Source: Gammaproteobacteria bacterium
GTDB taxonomy: Bacteria > Pseudomonadota > Gammaproteobacteria > Pseudomonadales > Azotimanducaceae
DNA length: 35,615 nucleotides
Assembly (NCBI GenBank): GCA_030433075.1
Contig: JAUILI010000021.1
Span: 1-35,615, forward strand
Reading direction: 5' to 3'
Of the stretch, positions 6,933-16,032 are shown in pieces; positions within the stretch are counted from its first letter, which is position 1, and each line of letters opens with the position of its first letter. Made by a program: the position numbers and the translations under genes. A model generated the notes under the pieces. It was not told the origin of the DNA and made no database searches. It worked only from the letters and a program-made list of their open reading frames with translations.

Positions 6933-9190
6933 GCCGTTTAGCCAAACCCGATCTGTCCCGCCGTCGCTTCCTCGCCGGCGCCGTAGGCGGCAGCTGCATC
7001 ATGGGCCTGGGGCTCGCCTTGCCGGGGTGTTCGCCGCGGAGCGCGGTGGAATCCCTCGCCGCCGCCCGCCCCGATGCCACCTTCGCCCCCAGTCTTTGGT
7101 ATGAGATCGATGGCACGGGCGCCGCGCATATTTTTATCACCAAGGCCGAGATGGGCCAGCACGTCGGCACGGCGCTAGCGCGCATCGTCGCCGAGGAACT
7201 CGGCGCCGCGTGGTCCCAGGTGCGCATTACCCATGTGGATAGCCATCCCAAGTGGGGCGTCATGGTCACCGGTGGGTCCTGGTCCGTACATACCTCCTTT
7301 AAGGCCCTATCCCAGGCCGGCGCCGCCGGGCGCCAGCTGCTGCAAGCGGCGGGAGCGGCGCACCTCGGCGTTCCCGTGGAGGCCTGCACCGTTGCCGACG
7401 GTCAGGTGAGCGCCGGGGGCAATAGCGTCAGCTTCGGCACCCTGGTCTCCGCCGGCTTACCCGAGGCGGACCTGTCCGCGGAGGCGCTCGATGCGCTGCC
7501 CTTAAAGGCCCCGGAGGCGCGCCAGCTCTTGGGCAAACCCGTGGCGGCCCTGGATATCCCGGCAAAAAGCGCCGGGGAAGCGGTTTACGGTTTAGATGCC
7601 ACGCTACCCAACATGGTCTACGCCGTGCCGCTCCTGCCGCCCACGCGCTACGGCAGCGTGCTCACGCGCCTTGAGGACGGCGCCGCGGGATCGGTGCCGG
7701 GCTTTTTGCAAACGCTGCGCATCGAGGACCCGAGTGAAACGATTCAGGGCTGGGGCCTGGTCATCGCAGAGAGTCTGCCCGCGGCCTGGAAGGCGGCGGA
7801 GAAGGTCGTCGCCGAGTGGACCCCGGGGCCGACGGCGGAGGTTGATGAGGCTGCGCTGTTCGCTGAGGGGGCGCGCCTTGCAGATGATCCCGCGGAGGGC
7901 GTGCGGGTGGTGGACCACGGAGAAATCGACACCGTGCTAGCGGGCGCTACGAAGACCCTATCGGCCCACTACCGGACGGCGTCAGCACTGCATTTTACCC
8001 TCGAGCCGCAGAATGCCCTCGCCCATTTCGATGAGGCCGGGCACTGCCATATCCACGGGGGCAATCAGTGGCAGTCCTTGATTCTGCCCGTGCTCTCCAA
8101 GGCCCTGGGGCTCGCGGAGACGGACATCACGCTCCATCAGTACGCCCTCGGCGGCGGCTATGGGCGCCGCCTCTTCGGTGATCAGATGATTCCCGCGGGC
8201 CTCGCAGCTCGGGCCCTCGGGCGTCCCGTGAAGCTGGTGCTGAACCGGGAGCAGGACAGCCGCTTCGACTGCGTACGCTCCCCGAGCGTCTGCCGCTTCG
8301 ATGCGGCGCTGAGCGCGGAGGGGGAGGTGCTCGGCATTGATCATGGGGTGGCTGCGGGCTGGCCTACCCTGTCCATGGCGCCGGGCTTCCTGGCGCCGGG
8401 GCTAAATGACAGCGGCCGTTTTGACAGCTTTTCCATTAGCGGCGCGGACCACTGGTACACCTTGCCTGCCCATCGGGTCCGGGCCATCAATAATCCCCTG
8501 GCGCAGAAAACCTTTCTGCCGGGGTGGCTTCGGGCCGTGGGCCCGGGATGGATTGGCTGGGGCGTGGAATCCTTCATGGATGAGCTCGCCCATGCTCAGG
8601 GGGTGGACCCCATCGACTTCCGCCTCGCACGCCTTGACGGCGCCGGTCCCAACGGCGGTGACAGCCCCGCGAATGAGGGGGGCGCGCTCCGTCTCCGGGC
8701 GGTCCTGGAAGCGGTGCGCGAGCGCTCCGGCTGGGGCCGATCCCTGCCGCAGGGCTCGGGCCTTGGGGTGGCCGTCGCCCATGGTCAGGAGCGGGGCATG
8801 CCCACCTGGACCGCCTGCGTGGCCGAAGTGGCCGTTGCCGGCGACGCCGTGTCCGTGAAGAAACTTTGGCAGGTCATCGACGTCGGCACGGTCATCGATC
8901 CCGGTGGGGCTCGGGCGCAGGCGGAAGGGGCCATGCTCTGGGGTCTCAGTCTTGCGCTTTATGAGGGCACGGCCTTCGAGGCCGGTCAGGTGCGGGATCG
9001 GAACCTCGATCGCTATACGCCCCTGCGCATGAAGGATGTGCCGGAGCTCGATATCCACTTCGCTGAGAGCACGGCCTTCCCTAGCGGTTTGGGGGAGCCG
9101 CCGCTCATCGCCGTGGCTCCGGCCATCGGCAATGCGATTTTCGCCGCCACGGGGAAGCGGGTGCGCGATCTCCCCATTCGCCTCAGCTAG
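6929..9190 (+). CDS. Molybdopterin-binding large subunit, Tat-exported (IorB-like)
   Basis: This 753-residue protein starts with a twin-arginine signal ([12 protein letters not shown]) and a hydrophobic stretch ending in LPGCS, so the complex is predicted periplasmic. The molybdopterin-binding regions include [20 protein letters not shown] near residue 75, the GGGYGRR loop, and a catalytic Glu in GLGEPP (Glu723) as expected for xanthine-oxidase-family hydroxylases. With the small subunit it forms a two-component enzyme lacking a FAD subunit, as in isoquinoline 1-oxidoreductase and related aldehyde dehydrogenases. Such enzymes hydroxylate N-heterocycles or oxidise aldehydes with water. Electrons must go to a quinone or cytochrome encoded elsewhere; substrate is undetermined. 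Its stop overlaps that of the convergent permease by eight bases. Confidence 0.88.
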   Translation: MSRLAKPDLSRRRFLAGAVGGSCIMGLGLALPGCSPRSAVESLAAARPDATFAPSLWYEIDGTGAAHIFITKAEMGQHVGTALARIVAEELGAAWSQVRITHVDSHPKWGVMVTGGSWSVHTSFKALSQAGAAGRQLLQAAGAAHLGVPVEACTVADGQVSAGGNSVSFGTLVSAGLPEADLSAEALDALPLKAPEARQLLGKPVAALDIPAKSAGEAVYGLDATLPNMVYAVPLLPPTRYGSVLTRLEDGAAGSVPGFLQTLRIEDPSETIQGWGLVIAESLPAAWKAAEKVVAEWTPGPTAEVDEAALFAEGARLADDPAEGVRVVDHGEIDTVLAGATKTLSAHYRTASALHFTLEPQNALAHFDEAGHCHIHGGNQWQSLILPVLSKALGLAETDITLHQYALGGGYGRRLFGDQMIPAGLAARALGRPVKLVLNREQDSRFDCVRSPSVCRFDAALSAEGEVLGIDHGVAAGWPTLSMAPGFLAPGLNDSGRFDSFSISGADHWYTLPAHRVRAINNPLAQKTFLPGWLRAVGPGWIGWGVESFMDELAHAQGVDPIDFRLARLDGAGPNGGDSPANEGGALRLRAVLEAVRERSGWGRSLPQGSGLGVAVAHGQERGMPTWTACVAEVAVAGDAVSVKKLWQVIDVGTVIDPGGARAQAEGAMLWGLSLALYEGTAFEAGQVRDRNLDRYTPLRMKDVPELDIHFAESTAFPSGLGEPPLIAVAPAIGNAIFAATGKRVRDLPIRLS

Positions 9191-10535
9191 GGCGGCGCGC
9201 CAGGGCGTAGAGGCCGGCCCCCAGGCCGGCCCAGCCCAATACGATGGCCCACTCTGCGGGCCAGGTGAGGGCTGCCGGGCCGAAGGGCAGGTAGAGCAGG
9301 GATAGGCCCAAAGAGGCAAGGAGGGCGGCATAGCCGAAGAGCCGTCCACTCGGGAGGCGGAAGGGGCGAGGGAGCGCCGGCTCTCGTCGCCGTAGAGCGA
9401 GGAAGGCGGCAGCAACCCACGCATAGGCCACCGTAATGCCGAGGCCCCCCGCATCAACCAGCCATACGAGGGCCGGCCGACCAAAGAAGGGGGCGCAGGC
9501 GGAGAGGCCTCCGAGGAGGGCGAGGGCCGCCGTGGGCGTTTGGTAGCGCGGATGGCGCCGGGCGAAGACCGCGGGGAGCTGGCCCGCCTGGGCCATGGCG
9601 TAGATCGCCCGGCTGCCCCCGATCATGAAGGCGTTCCAGGAACTTAGAATCCCCCCAAGACCGGCCAGTACGAGGAGCGCCCGGGCCTCGGGCCCCCAGA
9701 GTGCGCCCATGGCGTCCGCCGTCGCCAGGCTCGCCGTAGCGCGCCCCTCCGCAGGCAATGCGAGGGCCACGCTGGCCGCTACCACCGCATACCAGAGCGC
9801 CGCAAGCGCCACCGCCGTGAGAAGCAGGGCGCCGATGCTGCGCCGGGGAATGCGGAGTTCCTCCGCGGCCTGGGGAATGACGTCAAAGCCGACGAAGAGG
9901 AAGGGCACCATCATGAGCACGGCGCTGAAGCCCGAAAGGCCCTCGGGTAGGAGGGGGCCCGGGTTCTCCAGGGATCCCCGGCTGAATGCGCCGAAGAAGA
10001 GCAGCAGCCCCACCCCCACCATGGCGAGCACAAGTACGGTCTGCATCACCGCGGCAAAGCGCAGGCCGCGCATATTGAGGAGCGTCAGGAGGAGCGCGGT
10101 GAGACATCCCACCCCGGCCCAGGGCGCCGTGACGGTCCAGCCTGCGAGGGTCCAGAGGGGATAGGCGTCGAGCCCGGGCACGAGGGTCTCGAGCACCGTG
10201 GGTAGGGCCACGGCTTCGAAGGCGCTGACGGAAAAATAGCCGAGCGTAATGGCCCAGGTGCATACAAAGGCGGCGCGAGGCCCAAAGGCCCGCTGCGCAT
10301 AGACGTGCTCCCCGCCCACCCAGGGCAGGGCGGAGGCCAGCTCGGCGTAGACGCTGCCAATGACCAGCATGATCACGCCCCCGAGGAGGAAGGCGAGAAG
10401 CGTTCCCCCGAGGCCGCCCTGGGCCAGCCAGGTGCCGGACAGCACCACCCAGCTCCAGCCAATCATGGCGCCGAAGGCGAGGGTGAGGACGTCCCGGCGC
10501 CCGAGGCTTTGGGGCAGGGTGCCCCGGTCTGTCAC
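9183..10535 (-). CDS. APC-family amino acid/amine permease
   Basis: This 450-residue integral inner-membrane protein has about 12 hydrophobic segments and the APC signature early (LGRRDVLTLAFGAMIGWSWVV, which includes the unwound helix 1 GAMIG substrate site), followed by GGEHVYAQRAFG. The family imports amino acids, amines or related small nitrogen compounds by proton or sodium coupling. I place the start at GTG 10535 because it forms a GTGA overlap with the stop of the upstream amidohydrolase, which implies translational coupling. An in-frame TTG at 10550 with AGGGTGA before it is an alternative adding five residues. As the last gene of the 15938-9183 operon, it probably imports the operon's substrate or the product released by the amidohydrolase. 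Confidence 0.85.
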   Translation of the reverse strand: MTDRGTLPQSLGRRDVLTLAFGAMIGWSWVVLSGTWLAQGGLGGTLLAFLLGGVIMLVIGSVYAELASALPWVGGEHVYAQRAFGPRAAFVCTWAITLGYFSVSAFEAVALPTVLETLVPGLDAYPLWTLAGWTVTAPWAGVGCLTALLLTLLNMRGLRFAAVMQTVLVLAMVGVGLLLFFGAFSRGSLENPGPLLPEGLSGFSAVLMMVPFLFVGFDVIPQAAEELRIPRRSIGALLLTAVALAALWYAVVAASVALALPAEGRATASLATADAMGALWGPEARALLVLAGLGGILSSWNAFMIGGSRAIYAMAQAGQLPAVFARRHPRYQTPTAALALLGGLSACAPFFGRPALVWLVDAGGLGITVAYAWVAAAFLALRRREPALPRPFRLPSGRLFGYAALLASLGLSLLYLPFGPAALTWPAEWAIVLGWAGLGAGLYALARRPS

Positions 10536-12226
10536 GGGCTGCGCTGCCAAAGCTGCTCACCCTGAACCCAGGTTTCCTCCACGGGCAGGGTGAGCAGGGC
10601 TTCCGGATCCAAGCCTCGAGGGTCCGCCTTCAGGACGATGAAGTCCGCGAACTGCCCCGGCACCAGCTGACCCCGGTCCCCTTCCCGGAAGGCGAGCCAG
10701 GCGCCGCCGTAGCTATAGCGATGGAGCGCCTCCTCCAGGGAGATGGCCTCGTCGGCCCCATACACCACGCCGTCCATGCCCTTTCGCGTGACGGCGGCGT
10801 AGAGGCCCACCATGGGGCCGATGGGGAGGATGTCCGAGGACAGGGCGACGAAGATCCCCGCATCGATGGGGCTTTTGATCGGGTTGTTGTGGGCGAGGCG
10901 CCAGCCGTCGAGATAGGTGCTGTAGCGCCCCGCAAGGGTGTAGGTGAAGTTCGGCTGCTGGGCGATGGCAATGCCATGGGCCGCCATCTGCGCCATGGTT
11001 TCGTCGGACGGGCGCATGGAGAAGTGGTTCAGGTAGTGGCGGTGATCGTCCCGGGGCGTCGCCTCGATGGCCTTCGCCAGGGCATCGGCGGTGATCTCGA
11101 TAGCCGCATCGCCGATGGCGTGGATGCCCATTTGCCAGCCGGCGCGATGCACCTCATCCACGAGGGCGCGGAGCTCATCCTCGGGCAGGTTGAGGTAGCC
11201 CCGGTAGTCACCCATGTCCTTGTAGGGGGCCTTGGTAAAGGCCGCGGGGCCCGTAAAGCCGCCGTCGGCAAAGATCTTTATAGCGCCGAGGGAGAGACGA
11301 TCCGTATCTAGGCCCTCGTGGGCGCTGGCCTTGAAGCGCGCCATGGCTTCGGCCCCTTCCCAGTGCATTTGCACCCGCGCTCGGGGGAGGCGAGCGCCCC
11401 GCTCTTGATAGATCTCCCGCCACAGGGGCCAGCGCTCCAGCCGTTCAGAGGCATGGGTAACCGCGGTGATGCCGAGGGGTAACAGGGCCTCAAGGCTCGC
11501 CGTAAGGCTTTCCTTCAGCTCTTCGTGGGTAGGGGGCGGGATGTACTGGGCGAGGAGGTCCTGGCGCTCCCGAATAATCCCGTTAAGCCGCCCATCGTCC
11601 CCGCGTTCGATGACGCCCCCTTCCGGCTGGGGCGTGGCCAGGGTGATTTCCCCGAAATCGAGGGCCGCGCTGTTCGCCACGGCGCTATGGCCCCCGGCCC
11701 GGGTGAGCAGCACGGGGTTCTCCGGGGCGGCCTCATCCAAATCGTCCCGGTGGGGTTTGCGTCCCTCCGCCAGCGCGTCCTCGGACCAGCCGTAGCCCGT
11801 CACCCACTCCCCAGGGCCCAGGGCCTCGGCTTTCTCCCGCACGGCGGCCTTTAACGCCTCGATGGAGGTGATTTTCTGCAGCGGAACATAGCGGCGTGCG
11901 TAGCTGTGAATATGGCTGTGCACATCATCAAAGCCCGGAAGCACGGTCTGTCCCTTGAGGTCCCGGGTCACCGCGGGGGTAAAGCGCTCCGCAAGCTCGG
12001 GCCCCCCGATCGCGACAATGCGGCCGTCCTTCACGGCGAGGGCGCGGCCTTCCGGCGCCCCGGGCGTGCCAGGGAGGATGGTGCCGTTGAGGAGGAGAAG
12101 ATCGACCGGTGTTTTTTCGGCCTCGGGCGCGCAGGCGCCTAAGCCAAGAAGCAGGCTCGCAAGCAAGCTGATCATCAAAACGCGGCGCGCAGGGCGCCCC
12201 CAGGGCAAGAGCGAGTGGTGGGTCAC
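10532..12226 (-). CDS. Amidohydrolase family 3 lipoprotein (YtcJ-like)
   Basis: This 564-residue metal-dependent hydrolase has N-terminal features of a lipoprotein: a hydrophobic stretch MISLLASLLLGLGAC with a plausible lipobox cysteine near residue 32. The amidohydrolase core follows: VLPGFDDVHSHIH (metal-binding His103 and His105), a long insertion, HAIGDAAIE and a C-terminal SSDILPIGPM with the Asp ligand, ending in a composite beta domain (FADFIVLKADP). Related proteins hydrolyse amide or cyclic amide bonds, but substrates vary widely. The start is GTG 12226 with GGGGAGG six bases upstream; an internal ATG at 12175 would give a shorter lipoprotein signal. It follows the first dioxygenase-like gene by 59 bases and overlaps the permease by GTGA. 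Anchoring outside the inner membrane beside an importer fits extracytoplasmic hydrolysis followed by uptake. Confidence 0.85.
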   Translation of the reverse strand: MTHHSLLPWGRPARRVLMISLLASLLLGLGACAPEAEKTPVDLLLLNGTILPGTPGAPEGRALAVKDGRIVAIGGPELAERFTPAVTRDLKGQTVLPGFDDVHSHIHSYARRYVPLQKITSIEALKAAVREKAEALGPGEWVTGYGWSEDALAEGRKPHRDDLDEAAPENPVLLTRAGGHSAVANSAALDFGEITLATPQPEGGVIERGDDGRLNGIIRERQDLLAQYIPPPTHEELKESLTASLEALLPLGITAVTHASERLERWPLWREIYQERGARLPRARVQMHWEGAEAMARFKASAHEGLDTDRLSLGAIKIFADGGFTGPAAFTKAPYKDMGDYRGYLNLPEDELRALVDEVHRAGWQMGIHAIGDAAIEITADALAKAIEATPRDDHRHYLNHFSMRPSDETMAQMAAHGIAIAQQPNFTYTLAGRYSTYLDGWRLAHNNPIKSPIDAGIFVALSSDILPIGPMVGLYAAVTRKGMDGVVYGADEAISLEEALHRYSYGGAWLAFREGDRGQLVPGQFADFIVLKADPRGLDPEALLTLPVEETWVQGEQLWQRSP

Positions 12227-12285
12227 GGTTGGCCTCCCCATGCCAGGCAGTGATGCCCGGAGCATAGCAGGAAGGCGTTAGCTGC

Positions 12286-13077
12286 CTAGGCCCGGGGCGC
12301 CTTCCCCAGGAGTGCTGCCCCGGCGCTGAGATTTTCGGCGACCTCAAGGCCCAAGTGGTGCCGGAGCTCGGGGCCGAGGGCGGCTTGAAGCGCAGGGTCT
12401 AGGAGTGCATTGAAGTTCACCTGACCCCGGAGGAAGTCCCGGACGTAGTAGGCGAAGAGGAGGGCCCGATCTTCTCCTTCCGTGATGTTTTTCCCCGAGG
12501 TATGCCAGAGCCGCCCGTCCATGGCGATGATCGATCCGGCCTTGGCCTCAAAGGGCACGAGCCGTGCCTCAGGGTTTGAACCCAGGTCGTCCCGGGTTTG
12601 GGCCCGGTGGCTGCCGGGCACGAAAAGCGTCGCGCCGTTTTCGAAGGTGACGTCCGTTAAGCACCAAATGATGTTGAGGGCCCAGGGGGCGTGCCAGGGC
12701 TCGGGCACCACCAGGGCCTGGTCCGAGTGCAGGGCCATGGACCCGGAGCCCGGACGGGCGATGTTGGCCGTGAAGTTGGAAACCCGAAAATGGGGACCGA
12801 GAAGGGCTTCCACGAGGGCGATTGCGTCGGGCTGAAGGATCAGGTCCCGGAAGCACCCATCGAGGGCCAGGAGATCGAACACCCGCACGTTTGCCGCGTT
12901 GGGATCGAGTACGGGCATGAAGGTGCTGTGGCCCTGGGCCTCGTAGGTTGCTGCGGCTGCCCAGAGGCGGTCGAGGGTGGCCGTGCAGGAGGCTTCATCG
13001 AGCACGCCGTTCAGTACGGCCCACCCCTGCTGGAGGAGGGCTTCCCGAGCGGCGGCGAGGGCGGAGGGGCGGCTCAC
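12286..13077 (-). CDS. Phytanoyl-CoA dioxygenase-like Fe(II)/2-oxoglutarate enzyme, copy 1
   Basis: This 263-residue protein shows the double-stranded beta-helix dioxygenase pattern: HSD (His117, Asp119), distal RLWHTSGKN (His192) and EDRALLFAYY (Arg204, expected to bind 2-oxoglutarate). The metal triad and arginine are intact, so activity is likely. The family hydroxylates CoA esters, amino acids or small ligands in the cytosol. GTG 13077 lies four bases after the upstream TAA (13084-13082), consistent with re-initiation; an ATG at 13125 would overlap the previous gene by 44 bases and add 16 residues. A second, divergent copy lies at 15123-15938, with the haem-motif lipoprotein gene between them. 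The two share FVPGSHR, the VPEPW segment and overall order but differ elsewhere, so they are not a recent duplication. Confidence 0.85.
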   Translation of the reverse strand: MSRPSALAAAREALLQQGWAVLNGVLDEASCTATLDRLWAAAATYEAQGHSTFMPVLDPNAANVRVFDLLALDGCFRDLILQPDAIALVEALLGPHFRVSNFTANIARPGSGSMALHSDQALVVPEPWHAPWALNIIWCLTDVTFENGATLFVPGSHRAQTRDDLGSNPEARLVPFEAKAGSIIAMDGRLWHTSGKNITEGEDRALLFAYYVRDFLRGQVNFNALLDPALQAALGPELRHHLGLEVAENLSAGAALLGKAPRA

Positions 13078-13081
13078 GGGC

Positions 13082-15103
13082 TTAGGGCGCCAGGGGATGG
13101 GGACGGAGCTGGACCTTCCCCACATAGGATCGGGGCACCTCGGAATGGAGGACCGGATCGGTGCCGTTGGTAAACCACAGGCCCCGGCCCTTCCACCCCC
13201 CTTCCGGATCGTCGATGCGCCCGTCTAGGCCCCGGGTGAAGGTGTTTAAGGGGTAGGGGATGCGCAGCACGGTGAAGCGCTCCGTGGCCTGGTCAAAGGC
13301 CAGCAAGGCATCGGAGCCCGTGCCGTTCAAAATCACCGTATCGGCCCCGAGCCCTAGGGTGTCGAACTGATCGACGAAGAGGTAGTAGTGGAAGTCTGCG
13401 CCGAGAGCGTCATCGGCGCCAAAGCTTGGTCCCGGGCTTTGGTAGAGGGTCCAGCCTTCCGGGCACTGATCCCCAGGGCCCCAGGTTTGGGCGCACTGGC
13501 TGCGATCGAAGCGGCCCAGGTGACCGCTGCCGCCGAGGGCGACCCAAAGGATGCCGTTACGGTCTACGTCCACGCCCCGGGGCCCGGCGCCGGGGAAGGG
13601 CGGGCTGTAGGCTTCGAAGCCCCCGGTGGCGGGATCAAAGCGCACTAGGCGGCCGGGGTAATCGAGGGCGTCGCCGGGGCTCGCCCCGGGCTGAGCCGTC
13701 CAGACCGATCCGTCCACGGGATTGGGAATGATGCCGTAGTTGAAGCCCACGAGGGTTTCGTCGGCCTCGCCGTCCCCCGTGGTGTCGATCTTGGGCACGG
13801 CCCAGCCCTGGGCTTCCCCTTCCGATTCGGGGCGGGCCGGATCGAACTTCGCGGGATCGAACCAGCCGATGACAAAGACATCGCCGCTGAGCCAGAGCAC
13901 GCCCTTGTCATCGAACTGAAGATGGTGCGTGCCGTAGCAGGTATCGATGAGGGTGGTTTCCTGGGACTCAGGATCGAACACCCCGAGCTGGCGATGGTGA
14001 TAGCGCCCGGCGATGCCTTCCCCTTTCTCGCAGAAGGCGGGGAGATCCTCATCCCATTCCCGGCGAATTTGCGTAGTTATCCATACCCGCCCTTGCCCAT
14101 CCATCATGGGGTTATGGGGGTTCGCGGGGTTGTGATAGCGCCCCTCGTGCGCGGAAACCCCCGGGCTCACCCCGCAGCCCAGGGAGCCAAAGCCCATGGG
14201 GATGACCGCATCGCCGGTGCCGAGCATGGCCCCCTGATAGCTTTGGTTGCACCAGGGGGTAGCAAAGCCGCCGCGGGTAGGCACGGCGGTGGCGCCGGCG
14301 GTGTGGGTCAGGGGATCTAGGGTGAGCAGGCGATCGTTGGCTAAATCCACCCCGTAGATCGGGCCATGACCGTTCAGGGTCGGTGCCCGCTTATCCGTGG
14401 CGATCTCATCGTGGGCGTAGGTAAAGCCGTCCCCCCACTCCCACTGCGTGAGCACGAGATTGCGCTCCAGGCCCTGGGGGCGGGCCGGCGCCGGAGGCAC
14501 GGCGCCGTCGCGAAGCTGCGCGGACCAGGTGCTGAGGGCGTCGAGAAGCGCTTCGCGCCCAAGATAGTCGGCGGTGGCGTTCATGTGCGTGGCCTTGAGT
14601 AGCCCGGCAGAGAAGCCGTCGCGATCAAGACTCCGAGTGAGCGCCGTGCCCACCTGATGGCACAGCTGGCAGCCCAGCTTGAAGGTGCTGGCCCAGCCTG
14701 CCTGGGCCGGGGGCTTCAGCAGGGAAAGCCAGTGATTCGCCGGATAAATCTGCGCCGCCTGCTGGGGCGAGGCTGCGGCGCTAACCGTTAGGTCGACGCT
14801 TTGGCCCAGGCGCGCGGTGCGCTTGGCGCTGTCTCTTAAGCCATAGCCCCGGACCCAAAGCGCGTAGCTCGCCTCCGGCAGCTCGGGCACGAGGAAACGC
14901 CCGGCGTCGTCGGTCACTACGATTTTCCGGAAGGGGGTGGCCAGCTCCGTGGTTTCCGCAATGACCCAGACGCCCGCTTCCGGCGCGCCGCTGCTGTTGG
15001 TGACCGTGCCGTCAATGAAGGTTTTTGCGGCGGCGGGCTCACCGCCGCAGCCATGGAGAAGACCGAGGGCGAGGAGGGCGGGCAGGGCAAGGCGGCGAAG
15101 CAT
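13082..15103 (-). CDS. Lipoprotein with Cna-B-like domain, CxxCH haem motif and predicted beta-propeller
   Basis: This 673-residue protein begins with a lipoprotein signal (LLHGC, Cys19), followed by a carboxypeptidase-regulatory-like beta-sandwich (about 30-110: GTVTNSSGAPEAGVWVIAE). A single haem c-type motif, CQLCH (Cys145, Cys148, His149), sits in a helical segment. From about 230 onward there are repeated blade-like segments (GVDLANDRLLTLDPLTHT, GVDVDRNGILWVALGGSG, GHLGRFD), as in streptogramin-lyase/SMP-30-type propellers. I infer a periplasmic, membrane-anchored sensor, electron-transfer or lyase-type protein. The substrate is unknown and no axial Met ligand is obvious. ATG 15101-15103 is supported by CAGGAG five bases upstream; an open frame extends further upstream into the preceding gene but has no signal. 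It lies 19 bases after dioxygenase copy 2 and four bases before copy 1. Confidence 0.75.
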   Translation of the reverse strand: MLRRLALPALLALGLLHGCGGEPAAAKTFIDGTVTNSSGAPEAGVWVIAETTELATPFRKIVVTDDAGRFLVPELPEASYALWVRGYGLRDSAKRTARLGQSVDLTVSAAASPQQAAQIYPANHWLSLLKPPAQAGWASTFKLGCQLCHQVGTALTRSLDRDGFSAGLLKATHMNATADYLGREALLDALSTWSAQLRDGAVPPAPARPQGLERNLVLTQWEWGDGFTYAHDEIATDKRAPTLNGHGPIYGVDLANDRLLTLDPLTHTAGATAVPTRGGFATPWCNQSYQGAMLGTGDAVIPMGFGSLGCGVSPGVSAHEGRYHNPANPHNPMMDGQGRVWITTQIRREWDEDLPAFCEKGEGIAGRYHHRQLGVFDPESQETTLIDTCYGTHHLQFDDKGVLWLSGDVFVIGWFDPAKFDPARPESEGEAQGWAVPKIDTTGDGEADETLVGFNYGIIPNPVDGSVWTAQPGASPGDALDYPGRLVRFDPATGGFEAYSPPFPGAGPRGVDVDRNGILWVALGGSGHLGRFDRSQCAQTWGPGDQCPEGWTLYQSPGPSFGADDALGADFHYYLFVDQFDTLGLGADTVILNGTGSDALLAFDQATERFTVLRIPYPLNTFTRGLDGRIDDPEGGWKGRGLWFTNGTDPVLHSEVPRSYVGKVQLRPHPLAP

Positions 15104-15122
15104 AGGAACTCCTGAAAAGGGT

Positions 15123-15938
15123 TTAGGCGGGGGAGCGGCCATGCACCAAGCCGAGCCCCTCCGCGCGATAGCCGAGAAGGACCAAGGCCTCCTCCGAGGC
15201 GAATTCCCGAACCTCCGGCCGCAGGGAGAGAAACCAGTTCTCCTGGGGCCGGTAGATGGGCTTGGTATACCAGGCAAAGACCCCGGCGCGATGTTCATCA
15301 AGGGTCCGGTTGTTTCCCGTTTGGTGCCACACCCGGCTCTCGAAGATCACCGCAGAGCCTGCCGGGGCTTCTAAGGGTCGAGCCTCCTCCATCCCCTCCT
15401 GACCCTGGGGCGGGCGGTTTAGGCGATGGCTTCCGGGCACGAAGCGGGTGGCCCCATTGCTTTCCCGGAAGTCATCAAGGCACCAGGCGATGTTGAGCCC
15501 CTGGGGCTCCGGGGCCCAGGGTTCGGGGACAAAGATCTGATCGGCGTGGAGGACCATCTCGCCGCCGCCCGGCCCCGTGATGTTGGCAGAGAGATTGCCG
15601 AGCAGGGCAGGCCAGCCCAGCACGCCCTTCACGTAGGCCAGGGCGTCGGGGTGGAAAGCAAGGTCTTCGAAAATGGGATCGCGACTGAGCACGTTCCACA
15701 CCCGCCGGTTGCTCGTGTCCTGCGCGTAGTCCAGGGAGAAAGCCTGTTGCCGTCCCCGCGCCTCGTCCTCTTCCGCAGCGCGATAGAGCGCATCGCGGGC
15801 GCGCTGAAGACTGCGCCCTTCGAGTAAGCCCGGAAAAATAGTGAGCCCATGGGTACGCAGATTCGCCAGTCCTTCGGCGAGGTCGCGGGTCGGACTTGGA
15901 AAAAAAGCGGCGCCCGAGGGCGCCGGGGGCATTGCCAT
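15123..15938 (-). CDS. Phytanoyl-CoA dioxygenase-like Fe(II)/2-oxoglutarate enzyme, copy 2
   Basis: This 271-residue first gene of the operon has the metal motif HAD (His131, Asp133), distal SRVWHQTGNN (His205) and EHRAGVFAWYT (Arg217), all needed for Fe(II) and 2-oxoglutarate binding. Shared landmarks with copy 1 are VPEPW, the LNIxWCLxD segment, NGATxFVPGSHR and the general length, so both probably act on related substrates or at sequential steps. I chose ATG 15938 because GGGGAGGGGGAA precedes it; an ATG at 15968 has no visible ribosome site. It is separated from the upstream alpha/beta hydrolase gene by about 94 bases that include a consensus TTGACA, so it may start its own transcript. 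Confidence 0.83.
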   Translation of the reverse strand: MAMPPAPSGAAFFPSPTRDLAEGLANLRTHGLTIFPGLLEGRSLQRARDALYRAAEEDEARGRQQAFSLDYAQDTSNRRVWNVLSRDPIFEDLAFHPDALAYVKGVLGWPALLGNLSANITGPGGGEMVLHADQIFVPEPWAPEPQGLNIAWCLDDFRESNGATRFVPGSHRLNRPPQGQEGMEEARPLEAPAGSAVIFESRVWHQTGNNRTLDEHRAGVFAWYTKPIYRPQENWFLSLRPEVREFASEEALVLLGYRAEGLGLVHGRSPA

Positions 15939-16020
15939 GGTGCGGTTCCCCCTCCCCCGAGTGGTCATCGCAAGGCCGCCTTAAAGAGGCCTCCTAAGAC
16001 TGCCAAAGGGGATTAATGCG

Positions 16021-16026
16021 TGTCAA
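16021..16026 (-). promoter_or_regulatory. Candidate -35 box for the 15938-9183 operon
   Basis: On the minus strand the bases read TTGACA, an exact sigma-70 -35 hexamer, in the gap between the alpha/beta hydrolase stop and dioxygenase copy 2. I find no good TATAAT-like hexamer at the usual 16-18 base spacing; TCTTAG (15999-15994) is 21 bases away. It is a weak candidate. Confidence 0.25.
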
Positions 16027-16032
16027 TTATTT

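Noticed and set aside
8402-9484. A 360-codon open frame on the minus strand.
   Set aside because: It is antisense to the molybdenum hydroxylase large subunit and out of frame with the permease; the composition is low-complexity and no motif is seen.
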